A stretch of 64,000 bases of DNA from Carallia brachiata. Taxonomy: Eukaryota; Streptophyta; Magnoliopsida; Malpighiales; Rhizophoraceae. A program made the position numbers and the translations under genes. Where the stretch lies: assembly GCA_021464245.1 (NCBI GenBank), contig JADCRB010000160.1:496001-560000 (forward strand). Direction: 5' to 3'. This document shows, piece by piece, positions 33,871 to 44,545 of this stretch. Positions within the stretch are counted from its first letter, which is position 1. Each line of letters begins with the position of its first letter. Below the pieces are notes generated by a model. The model was not told the origin of the DNA, ran no database searches, and worked only from the letters and a program-made list of their open reading frames with translations.

Positions 33871-34614
33871 CATTTATCAAGGCTGGCAGTAATTGTGTGC
33901 GAACATGTACATCTCTAAACCCGTGCACAAGTTGATGAATCAATTATTTGTGGCGTATTTGTTTCTACTGTTGAATAGTGCTCTAATTATTCAATTTGAA
34001 AAATAAGGTGTTAGAGTGGTAATTCTCTCCGTGGGATTACCAGATATCATCCTTATTTTTATATTAGAAAAAAAAACACGATAAGGGGTTAGATAGTTTG
34101 CTGAAATGTTCATAGACGTTCTGATAGTTGGCAGTCATGGCAGTACAACGGGGAGCAGAAAAAGAAATTACAACACACAAGATTGAATTTCCAGCGTGAA
34201 TTTTCCGGTGATATATATTGTTTATATTGTGTTAAAATATAGACAAAATTAAGTGAGAACACATGTAAGAAAAGAATGAATAACAAAAAAAATTTGTGAT
34301 TCGATTGTACAAACTTAATTTTACAGTTAAAGAGTTACATTTTTCTTATTGAATTTTTGAATGATAATGTTTACATTGCACAAAAAACATGGGCCATTTT
34401 CTTTCGTAGCACGTACCAGCTAGTAGGCGAAGTTGCAGTTTATTCTCTAAGAAAAATTATACTCATTGGCAAATCCACAAGGCGGAACCTTGAAGTGATC
34501 AAAAAGTATAACGACAACGGAGCAAGAAAGACGAGCGCGGAAAACAAAATTATCTTTTTGTCTGAGCATTTCTGTATAGAATAAATCATGGTGGCCGGTG
34601 ATTTCTGTGTCGGG
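33871..34614. other. Spacer, no gene recognised
   Basis: A plus-strand open stretch of 75 codons at 34357-34584 has no recognisable motif. The rest is AT-rich. Confidence 0.45.
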
Positions 34615-34748
34615 ATTTATTTTAGAATAAATTGTGTCTGTTATTTTTAAAATTGAAATTGATATTTTTGAAACACTTGTTTTTTTTTACGTTTTAAAAA
34701 TATCAATTAGTTTCAAAAATAATAGACGCGGTTTATTCTAAGACAAAT
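34615..34748. mobile_element. Fold-back MITE, about 134 bp
   Basis: Two arms of about 50 bp pair over almost their full length: TTAGAATAAATTGTGTCTG with the complement of CGCGGTTTATTCTAA, then AAATTGATATTTTT with the complement of AAAAATATCAATT. The arms are separated by a short T-rich loop (TTTTTTTTTTACG). No coding capacity. Confidence 0.7.
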
Positions 34749-36207
34749 TTTAACATATTTTACCCGGCCATGTCACTGCACTCTCATGTATACGAGTATC
34801 GTTATAGTTAGAATCTTACAGTGTATTATCGTACGTACTTCAAAAACAACCAGATTGGAGGAGAAATTACTTGAAACGTTTTTGTTCCTTCAAATTCAAA
34901 TTTTTTGAAATTCTTATTTTTCTCATAAATCAATCTATCTTGCACTGTCCTGTTGCATGCGGTAGGATAAAGAATGAGTGTCACCCATCATTTTCCTTCT
35001 GATGATTAAACTAGAGAATTGGAATTCAAGAAATTGTTTTAGTATATGGACACAAGAAAGACGTTGTAAGATCACACAAATTTGAAGCAACTCTTCTTGC
35101 AATTATGTAACCATTGAAGTCTAAGAACATACAGTTGTTTTTGAACTTTGAATCAGTCCCCCAATGAGGAACCTCGGGAATTTGAGTCTCCAATGACCAG
35201 CTGACACAGGAACCTCGGGAATTTGAATCAGTCCCCCAGAATAAACTCATCTCTTCCTCCCAAAATGCCATTAGTAACAGGATGACCAGGTAATAAACCG
35301 ACAGGGTTAACCGTTCCTGGGCTACGCAGAGCAAACACGAAAGTAAAGCAGTACATCAACGAAGGCAAAACACTTCTCACCATCATTTTGAACGGTTTAA
35401 AATCAATATCCAAAAAAAAAAAAAAAAAAGAAAAGGCGAAAGGCGAGGATTTTCCAAGGAGTCAGCTGTGATATTAGGTGGCTGGCGACTGAGGGTTGTG
35501 GGGCTATTAAGTTCAAAATGATGCTGAGAACTGAGAGCAGCGGAAGATTGTACAATCGTGAATATCGTTGAAAACACAATATTCTGAGCTAAACTTAAAT
35601 AATAGCTAACTGATCTAGAAAACAATTCAGCAAATGTGGTACGTGTAGATATTCAAGCTTTTCACCTGAAGACTTGCTCCTGCGCGCAGCCTCCAGGTTA
35701 ATTGTTTAGCAGATTAAGTCTTTTTTGGGGAAAGGAGAGGAGCCTCCAGGTTAATTGTTTAGCAGATTAAGTTCTTTTTTCGGGAAGGAAGACTACTTCC
35801 TTTTAGGATTTGATCCCATCATCTCGCCCCATCAGTCTTGCTCATCCCAAAATATGAGGGATTCCAAGATATTTTGCTCAATTTGTGTGATTGACCTTAT
35901 CAGCTTCATTTGGATATTCAATTAATCCAATTCCAAAAAATATGGTTTTTTTTTGATTAAAAAATTATAAATGAAAGAATAAAATAAAAAGGGGAATAAA
36001 AACTAAAAGCAGTGGTCCAATCAGTAAGAGTTTGTGTCCATCTATAAGTGGTGAGTGTGCATTTACGTCAATTTCATTAATTTGCATATTTCTTTTTTAA
36101 ATTATGATCCGGAAATGTCACAACCACTTATACTTATATCTCACCGACTCAACTATTTTGTAAATGATAAAAATAGAAACAAAATAATTTCACAAATAAC
36201 TAGTTCA
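34749..36207. other. Spacer with two small tandem duplications
   Basis: No gene recognised. At 35155-35240 the words GGAACCTCGGGAATTTGA and AATCAGTCCCCCA each occur twice. At 35688-35775 a unit of about 55 bp (GCCTCCAGGTTAATTGTTTA onward to the GGGAAAGGA / GGGAAGGAA end) is repeated in tandem. A minus-strand frame around 35230-35410 (MMVRSVLPSLMYCFTFVFAL) looks hydrophobic but matches no family I know. Confidence 0.45.
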
Positions 36208-36720
36208 AAACTACCCAAAAAAAAAAAAAAAAGGGTCTTTTGCAGCGGTTGCAAACTGCCACCTAAAGGCCTAAAATTGCTGCCTATTCTCTAAGCCAGC
36301 GGTTTATTGGCCATTGCATTTGATAGGCACTACAATAGATTTAAGGCAGCCGTTTTTTAGATTGTGGTAGCGATGACAACAACCGTTGCATGTATTGTTT
36401 TATGCAACAGTTCTCCTGACCAATGGGAGTGATTTTGAGTGATTTTTGGCACGGTTATATGGAGAAAATGCAGCGGTTTCATAAACAAAGGCAGTGCTTT
36501 CCAAGGAAAAGGCAGCATTTTCCTATCACAAGATGCAGCGGTTTAGCGACAAAAAGCATCAATTTGGGTTGAAAATGCAGCGTTTTGCATTTTGAAAAGG
36601 CAGCGGTTCATTTTTGGAAAGGCAGCAGTTTACATTTCAAAAGCTGCCTTTTTCAGATAATTAAATTTCAAAGATTTTCAAAAGAAAAGGTAGTGGTTTC
36701 TATTTTTTCAAAATAAACTA
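36208..36720. repeat. CACTA-type subterminal repeat array (GCAGCGGTTT)
   Basis: At least ten copies or variants of GCAGCGGTTT are spread over 500 bp (near 36242, 36298, 36349, 36470, 36535, 36572, 36600, 36622, 36641), in mixed orientation. A CACTACAATAG word at 36329 resembles a CACTA terminus. A run CAAAACTACCC plus an A-tract and GGGTCTTTTGCAGCGG at 36208-36249 may be a second, degenerate end. Such arrays are bound by the transposase-associated protein in En/Spm elements. No TNPD-like transposase is visible in the window. Confidence 0.55.
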
Positions 36721-36829
36721 CAATTACGAAGATAATTTTCTGAGCATTCAAACGAACATAAAATCTCAAATGGAACATTTAACCAAAAGAATACAAGGCT
36801 ATATAAATTCGAAGAGTACAAAAATTTAC

Positions 36830-37663
36830 TTAGTAGCAGGACAAAAGTCTTAAAACTTTGTCACGTAAAAAAAAAACATACATTTTGGCCTTGATAGAGC
36901 CGACATGCTCCATACAAACAAAGCAAGCAATATTGCTACCTTTCGACATGGCTTTCGCCCATCTACAAATGAGCACATTGCCTCCACACTTTTCCCCCTT
37001 AAGATTGTGTTCTAGAGTCTTTAACTCCACGAAGACCTCTGTTTCTTGGGGAAATGGGGCAAGAGCCTTAGATTGTGGCCTTTTTAACAAAGAAAATTCA
37101 GTGTGGAAGTCGAGAGGCACAGATGGACAAACAACAAAGAAATGCTCCCTGTAGCCATGCTTGCTCGGGTAATTGTCCTTGAGCTTGCCCAAACCAAATA
37201 GGCCATGCTAAACTTTGTATTCATAGACTTTACAAAAAAAGCCTAACATGATATCCCAGTAGTCAATTTTATATTGACATGTTCGTAATGGACTTTCAAG
37301 CTTAGTAATCGCCACTAAAAGTTTGGGAGAATTTGACCGATGGATAACTGATAGTAGCAGAGGAATTCGAGCATGGCATCCAAAAGAATAAACTAAACAC
37401 CTGACAATACGAAGTTCAAGTAAATGTAAAATACCCCTTAGGAGGACGACAGGCTCTCAAAAGTGCGGTGGGAAGCTGCAGCTGGTAATCGAAAAGAAAA
37501 TTTTTTCGTGCTCTCACCAACAACTAGTCAGTCGTTTGGGAGGATATGTTATGGGCAGGACACCCAGACATACCACACGTGATTATACCAGCACTGCCAA
37601 AAAAATTGCCATTAGGAGGCTTGGCCTTTCCTGAACCTTTAGTTCTTGTCATCTTTGTCATAC
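36830..37663 (-). pseudogene. Relic of a transposon-encoded protein of unknown function
   Basis: On the minus strand an ATG near 37663 opens MTKMTRTKGSGKAKPPNGNF and meets a stop after about 46 codons. Further down, 37192-36830 reads GKLKDNYPSKHGYREHFFVV, then FHTEFSLLKRPQSKALAPFP and EKCGGNVLICRWAKAMSKG to a stop. The GYREHFFVV pattern resembles plant transposon or gag-like hypothetical proteins that are highly repeated in plant genomes, but I cannot name the family. A CTATTTAAGAGG TATA-like box lies upstream near 37750. It borders the GCAGCGGTTT array and may be cargo of the same element. Confidence 0.4.
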
Positions 37664-37903
37664 AAGAAGGAGAGAACTAAGAAGCAAGGAAGACAGAAAT
37701 GAAAAAAAGGGAATTTTGCAAACCTAGTTTGTAAAATGGACCTCTTAAATAGGGCTCCAAGGGACCAACACTGTCATTAATGAAAGGGATATCTGCCACA
37801 AGGCATGATCTTGCTAAGCGACAACACAGATTTTAAAATTCAAAATAAGAAGACTCTTTATCAGTAGAGAAACAATCTTTCTCCACTTTTAAAGGGATGC
37901 AAG

Positions 37904-38579
37904 TGATAGATATGACCTATCCCAACCTCGTTCCTATTTTGGCCTCAAGCTTTAGGCCTAGGCCCAATTGGCAGCCCAACAAAAACCTATTGATAGCTTG
38001 TAGGGACTGCTTGGCAGCTCTCTAAGGTAGCTCGTTGGGAGCTCGCTGAGTGAGCTCGTGGTTCAGTCCCGAGCTCATGATCCCCGAGCTCCCTATTGAC
38101 AGACACCTAGCGCATCCATCACGTATAGAGCTCTAGTCTTTGCAAATATCAGACTACCACCAACAGAGGGGCAGGTATAAAACATAGGGGGCTACCTCTA
38201 GGGAGGGGACTCCAATCTCTCAGGCTCCAATCTGTCCAATTCCAACTCTTTAACTCTCTCGACTCTCTATAGGCAACACTTCTTGTCTCTCTCTCTCTCT
38301 CTCTCACTTTCCTCTTGTCTCTCTCTCTCTCTCTCTGTCTTTATCACAAACGCATACCCTCGTAAGCACCATTGTACATCGACGGGGTGCCTACCTTTGG
38401 AGTCTCCTCACTATAGGCTACTGATAAGGATTTTACTGGGCCTTTTCCATCCCCTTGGATCTCTTTTTGACTTGAGCGTTGAAGTGCTTACACCGAGGCA
38501 TCTCTTGGCCCAAGCATCATTGTTTTGGACGTCTATACACAAGGCCCGATGACAGTTGAACCCACGGTTAGGGACAACC
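37904..38579 (+). repeat. Solo or truncated gypsy-type LTR
   Basis: The segment begins TGATAGATATG and has a TATAAAA box at 38176-38182 followed by a CT-rich transcribed leader with two CT microsatellites. It continues with TTTTACTGGGCCTTTTCC and GACTTGAGCGTTGAAGTG, words commonly seen in plant gypsy LTRs. Repeated GAGCTC palindromes lie near 38040-38090. No primer binding site or gag follows, so it is a solo LTR or fragment. Boundaries are approximate. Confidence 0.45.
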
Positions 38580-39139
38580 ATATATATATCTCGAAGCTAA
38601 AACAGAGTTTTCAGTTTTCCTCACTCTACTGTGCAGGAAATTCTCTTTAACTTACAAAGTAAAGAAAATAAAAATTTTTTAAAAATTATATTCAATCTTT
38701 TAGCAATAAATTCAAAAAGGGAAAAACTTATAAATTTCTCTTCCTATTTCTTTAAGAAAGAGAAAAAAAAAAAGTTACTCATAAATTTTTATTTGAATTT
38801 CTGTTAATATTTTTAAACAAAAAGAAAACTCCTAAAATAAGATGATACATGAGGACAACCAATCTATTTTTCTAAGAATTTATTTATTAATTTCGATATC
38901 CTTTTTTTACCTCTACCCCTTATTTACCTCAATAAATATGAGATTGTGTTTTTATGGGATCAACTTTACTCTTGATTAATCTTCTGAAAGAGCTTATACA
39001 AGTAAATCAATATTTGAGATATTATCATACTTATAATTCATACTCTCTATATCTTTTATCTATAATTTAATTAAGTCAAGTTATGTTTTGAAAAGAAAAG
39101 TTGAGTTAATATTCTTTGTTGCCTTTTGTTGATCAATGT
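38580..39139. other. Spacer, no gene recognised
   Basis: A/T-rich. Nothing supported. Confidence 0.5.
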
Positions 39140-39960
39140 TGTTGTGATTGTTGCTCTCGGTACAACCCAAGAGGGGTGTGAGTCAAATGTTTTCAATTGG
39201 ATGTTTTCGATTCGCTCACACGATTTTTTCAATTACAACTCAAAAAGATTAGTTGCAACGATAAACGATAATCATGTATAAAAAAAAATAAATATAAATG
39301 CAACTAAAAGTAAATGATAGATAAAAAAGAAGAGCTTGCACAGCGATTTACAGTGGTTGAACTCTAACCGAGAACCTACGTCCATCCTCAAGGACTCTTC
39401 CTTGAAAGTTCAATCCATTAAACAATTTTCTTCTTTTGCAAAGTGTAGAACAATCTTTTACACTTTTATTTTTGATCTCACAGCCTATGTCACAACAAGC
39501 TTCCATGAAGCTTTTGATCATAAAAAAAGTCTTTTTTTTTTTTTTTTTTTACACTTACTAGAGCTCAAGTTCTTGCACTTTAATCTTTTCTTTTCACAAA
39601 ACCCTTTACAATGACGCCTAATTACCCTTTCGGTCTCAAGAGATGTTTAACAAAAAGTGTACAAAATCTTTTATAGACAACTAGTACAAACTCACTATTA
39701 GGCCATAGATAATTGCATCTTGTCGTTTGTAGAAGCATCGGTCGATCGCAGGCTAGCTCTGGTCGACTGACTCGTACTTTCTGCAACTCCTGACTTTTAA
39801 CTTTTTGATACATCAGTCGACCATTGACCTCGTTCGGTTGATCGACAAAGATTTTCTGTTTCTTCTAGCTTTCTATTCTTCAAACTATCAATCAATTGCA
39901 AACCTGGTCTAGTCGAATAATCAAAACATTCTGGTGTCTAATTTTTCTTTACTGTTGGCA
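39140..39960 (-). repeat. LTR-like fragment related to the 41.4-kb LTR
   Basis: CCCAAGAGGGGTGTGAGT near 39165, then a CACAGCGATTTACAGTGGTT segment at 39335-39357, parallel the order seen at 41.41-41.60 kb (CCAAGAGGGGGTGAATTG, then GCACAGAAATTTATATTGGT). The two are paralogous rather than a pair from one insertion, because they are too different. It is probably the LTR edge of a separate copia insertion. Confidence 0.35.
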
Positions 39961-39974
39961 AATGTGGATATAGA

Positions 39975-41382
39975 CTCTTGAAGCTTGGATACTTACTTCT
40001 TAAGTTGAATGTTTTCATCCAAAATTTTTTCAGGTCTTTCTTTATTATGAACACTTTGCAACTCTCTATTGTTTTCGAAAAGTGACTTGATCTCATTGTT
40101 CAAAGAGTCATTCTCATATTTCTTAAGTGACATCTCATTATAAAGGACCTTATCCTCAATATAAAGATTCTCATTTTCATGTTTCATAGATAAGATCTCA
40201 ACATAAGATCCTTGTTCTCAGTAGCCATATTTTTGAGTTTGTTTTCCATGCATGACAATGCATTATACAATTTATCAATCAATCATTGATCAAAAGATAT
40301 GTCATGGTTAGATGTTACTTCATTGTCATGAGCCATGAAGACAATGTGAACTACATCATCTATTTCACTGTCGGATTCACTTAAGTCATCCCAAGTGGCT
40401 TTCAGTGCTTGCTTTAGTGTTTTCCTGTCTTTCTTTTTGCTAGTTGGATAGTTTAAGGCAACATGGCCCAGTTTATTGCAATAGTAGCTAATGATTTCTT
40501 CGTTTTCCTTGCTGATTTTCATAGGTTGTTTGCTAGTCAGTTTTCTCTTTTTCAAAAGAAGGGAGACTTTTTTGATCAACATAGCCAATTGTTTATCATC
40601 CTCCTGAGTGAATGATTCATTTTCTTATTCCTCTTGATTCTCCTTAGATATGGTTGATTTGAATGCTACTCCTTTCTTTTTTTTGGGGACTTTCTTTGAG
40701 ATAATCATCACATATGTTAGAAGTGAGCCAAGTAGTTGATCAAGGTTGAGAGCATTTAGATCTTTAGATGTTATGTTGCAACTGTTTTGGAATGCCATGA
40801 TTATAGCAGATATCTAGGCACCTTCTTCATCCACTCAAGTTCATCAAGTTGTTTGCCATGATTCTTGAGAGGATTTGTAATGTTGTTGAATCTTGTAAAC
40901 ATCTTTGAAATTGTCTAATCACTTGTCATATTAAACAATTCATATTCTTACATGAGCAAGTTGATTTTGATCTCTTTGACTTGAGAGTTGCCTTTGTGAA
41001 GCATCACAAATCAGTCCCACATATCCTTGGCAATCTTGCACAAGGAGATCTTATTGTATTCATAAGTTGTGAAAGATCATTGAAGCATATATTTAGCCTT
41101 AAAGTTGAGAGTTATGAATTTTTCAGTTCAGGTGTCAGTTTACTATCGAATTTGTCACTGGTAATAGCTTTAGAGGTTAATGGAATAGTTTTGGGTCCGT
41201 TTTCAACTAGTTCCAAAATGTTATAGTCGTTTGAAAGCATATTGGTTTTCATTTTGTCCTTGCATATTCTGAAATGGGTTCTATCAAAGATTGGGGGTCT
41301 AAGGATGTTTCATCCCTCTGGAAAACACATGGGGGCTACTATAGATCTCTATAGATTGTGAAGCCTTTAATGATAGAGATTA
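39975..41382 (-). pseudogene. Ty1/copia (SIRE-like) gag remnant
   Basis: On the minus strand a zinc-knuckle region reads YYCNKLGHVALNYP at about 40490-40450 (CCHC with the last Cys lost), then TWDDLSESDSE. Both are typical of SIRE/Maximus-type copia gag. A coiled, Asn/Glu-rich segment follows (MKHENENLYIEDKVLYNEMS; ESLFENNRELQS-like). Upstream, 41226-40980 reads NICFNDLSQLMNTI-like gag sequence with stops. A degenerate primer binding site (GATATCAAAG on the minus strand) lies near 41385-41398. Protease, integrase and RT are absent. Confidence 0.6.
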
Positions 41383-41402
41383 CACTTTGATATCACTTGC
41401 TA

Positions 41403-42600
41403 GGCTCAATGGAATCCAAGAGGGGGTGAATTGAATTTTTTTTGAATTTAGATGGTTAGAGAAATAGATGATTCAATCAAATCACGAGATTCTCAATCTC
41501 CAAGTGTCAGTACATAGTAATATAACAATTAAACCAAATAACAATGCACAAATAAAAGAGATAAGGGAAAAAAGCATGCACAGAAATTTATATTGGTTCA
41601 GCCAAAATCCAAGAGCCTTTCACTACCACTTCATTTTTTAAGAGAGAAGAAAACTCTTACAACTTTTGATCACAATACAGCTTCCGAGAAGCTAATAAAA
41701 AACACTCCACTTGTTCTCAATGACTCTAACATTTAGATCTTTCTTTTTACACTTTCTCTTTTTTGGTTTTTTAAAATGAACAATCGTTGAAAACATCTAG
41801 AGCTTATATTGAAAGGATTATGAAATCTTTATAAAAGCTTAGCAGCAGCTAATTGCTAGGCATTAATCTCACTCTATAAAGAGGCTTATTCCCATAAAAA
41901 GAAAGTTCGATTGACTGTCTATACAGCATCCTCTATTCGATTACGATCTTTAACTAGTTGGCCAATTTATCAGCTGTCCAAAATATCTCAACAAACTCCT
42001 TCTTTTTTCATTTTGAGATCTTTTGTGATCTCTTCATTTACTTACTATAATTAGATAATGGACATAATATGCAAGAACCTTGGAGAAAAGTTAGCTCATT
42101 TAGGATCTTACCAAAATGAAGCACGATATAATAATAAAATGTTACCATATAAGCTCAAATCATGCAATAAGAAAATAATTAAAGATATAATCAAGCTAAA
42201 TCATTACAACGATCAACACAAATAATGGAGAGAATAAAGCTTAATGAAATAATAAATCAATGAGCTATAATATAGATCAAAAGGACTTATTAAGGAGCCA
42301 ATCAATTAGTAATAATGTGGACACATCAAAACCGGTACACATGATCTAATACTCAACACATACTTATTTATTCAAACCATGGTGATGATCTCCACAAAGC
42401 ATTGTAATGTCTTTTATTCATTCATCTATTCCCCAAATCATTTAGCAAAGATGTAATTTGATTTCTCATTTTCCTAAAATTGTCCATTCATAGTTTGTAA
42501 TACCACAAGGTTTTGCAAGTTAGATTAAACATCTATGATTTTACATTTCAAATTGGCATTAAACGCGAACAAATAAGAAACATATATGTAACAAGAAAAT
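41403..42600 (-). repeat. Probable 5' LTR of the copia gag remnant
   Basis: It directly follows the degenerate primer binding site, with GAGCCTAGCA-like sequence at its inner edge (minus strand). The outer boundary is not defined by a matching LTR, so the right coordinate is approximate. No gene in this stretch. Confidence 0.4.
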
Positions 42601-43915
42601 AAGTTAATAGTATTTGAGTTTGGATTTGAGAGTGATTATTTATTAACTATTGGGTGGTTTTATAAAATTACAATCCAGTTCTGAACAAATCCCAATTGCT
42701 CTTTCATAGGGGAGCATTTAAAATTATTTGAAAATGCAAGGGATGCATTTTGGGACTTTTATTTTCCAGTGTTTATTTAAAAGATGTTGAAAGGTTAACA
42801 AAAAAGACAATGTTTTTTTTTTTTTAATTTATTGACAAAGTGAATGGATCTTATTTTTGTTTTTATGTAATTTGGAGCCTTATAATTGTTTGCAAGATTC
42901 GAATATTATTAGATAAACCATAATGGACGTTGAATTTGTAAGGTGATTTGCTTTATGGCCTTACTACTGATTTTGGTATTATACTAATTGTTTCTTTCTT
43001 AAGCTTTATTAATATTTATTGAAAATTAATAAGGTAATCTTAGTATGAATATAAGATATAATGTTGCAAAAGGACTTCATAGATTAGTTTGATTTTATCT
43101 CTTCTTATTTAAATGTACAGGTGCTAGAAATGGTGGTAATAATCTGATAGACAATTTGGAAATTAAGAAACACTAAGGCATCGTTTGGTTCTTGGTCCAT
43201 AAATGGAATCAGACTCGGAATTTGAATCAAGTGGAATGAGAAATGAAATGACTGATTTTATAACATGTTTGTTTTATTCTTAAATCGGAATCATTTTCTT
43301 TTTGAATCATATTCATTTTTTTATTATTTTTTGTTTCATGCAAAAGAAATAATTAAACGTGAGAAATTATCTAAGAACAAAAAATTCTACTAAACTAAAA
43401 ATAACAATTTGTACTATCAATAGCCCCTTATTCAATATGTCTTCCACTAATTACAACTCAAAAAATCCATCCCATTTCTTTTAGTATGTGGCAATGAACT
43501 CATAAAAAGAACAATAGAAGAACAAATAGACAAGAAGACTATAGTCTAGTAGGTGATGTGTAAATGTTGGTTTTGTGTGGATCTGGGTATTAATTTCAAG
43601 GTTTGATGTTTTGATCTACTTACAAAAAAATAAGAAAAAGAGGATGAAGAAGACCAAACCCACAAAAAAAAAAAAACACTAGAGCAAGAAAAAAAGCGAA
43701 CCAATGAAGAAGAGGTTGATCTACTTAGTTAAAAAAAAAAACAAGAAAAAAGGATTAAAAAGCAAAATATCAAAGTTATAGAGAAGAAACTATTAAACTG
43801 ATCAACGTTGCTTTGATTTTGCATAAGCATGGAAAGTGATAACTCCCACTTACTAGGGAATCATTGATTCCCAAACATGGGATAATGTGATTCCTATTTT
43901 TAAGGGTAATTGACG
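42601..43915. other. Spacer, no gene recognised
   Basis: AT-rich sequence. At 43175-43300 the words CATCGTTTGGTTC and GGAATCAGACTCGGAATTTG resemble the ends of hAT-type miniature elements, but I found no convincing inverted partner. A run of AAG/AAAAA-rich DNA follows at 43.6-43.8 kb. Confidence 0.4.
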
Positions 43916-44520
43916 CGAATCCCATAGTTGGGATTGAGAGACACACGAACGCACAAGCTACCTCACCGAGAAAGCAAAGTTAGGTTGGATTGTAAACCTT
44001 AACCCAACACCTATGGTATACGAGAACTAAAAGTATAAGAAAAGTTTGGTACACCACACACCTTAGAAAATGAAGGAGAAGGGTAATAAGTTTGGGGTGC
44101 TACAATGAAAATATTCTTGATAAGCTCAAAAAAGAGCTCAAAGAACCTTGAAGAACATTTGTTCTATTTTCTCTAAATTCTAGTCTGAAAAGAAGGCATA
44201 CATGCCTATTTATAGGCAAACCCATATAGCTAGGGTTTTAAGACAAATGACTACTAAAATACAAAAAAACATATTAAAACTAGAAAAACTGAAATATGCT
44301 AATTTCTTACTTCGACTAGATATGAGGTTTATTAAACAATGGTTAGCCCAAAACAATAATTAAAACACTAAATTAAATAAATCTAAATCAGTCTTCCTTG
44401 GTCTTGCCCACACTAGTTCCAAATTGCTCTTGGCGGCAAAACTTGCGCATTTTGGTCAAAACACCTCCTCTTGAACTCTAGTCATGTTAATGTAGACTTG
44501 AGGCACATCTAAGCTTTCTC
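43916..44520 (-). repeat. Possible 3' LTR of the gypsy relic
   Basis: Non-coding sequence directly beyond the end of the gypsy pol remnant, where a 3' LTR is expected. The other LTR is not in the window, because the 5' part was replaced by an Athila LTR fragment, so the assignment is positional only. Confidence 0.25.
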
Positions 44521-44545
44521 GACCTCCAAATGTATTACTTGACAT

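Noticed and set aside
43176..43930. hAT-type miniature element suggested by CATCGTTTGGTTC
   Set aside because: No matching inverted end or 8-bp duplication could be found.
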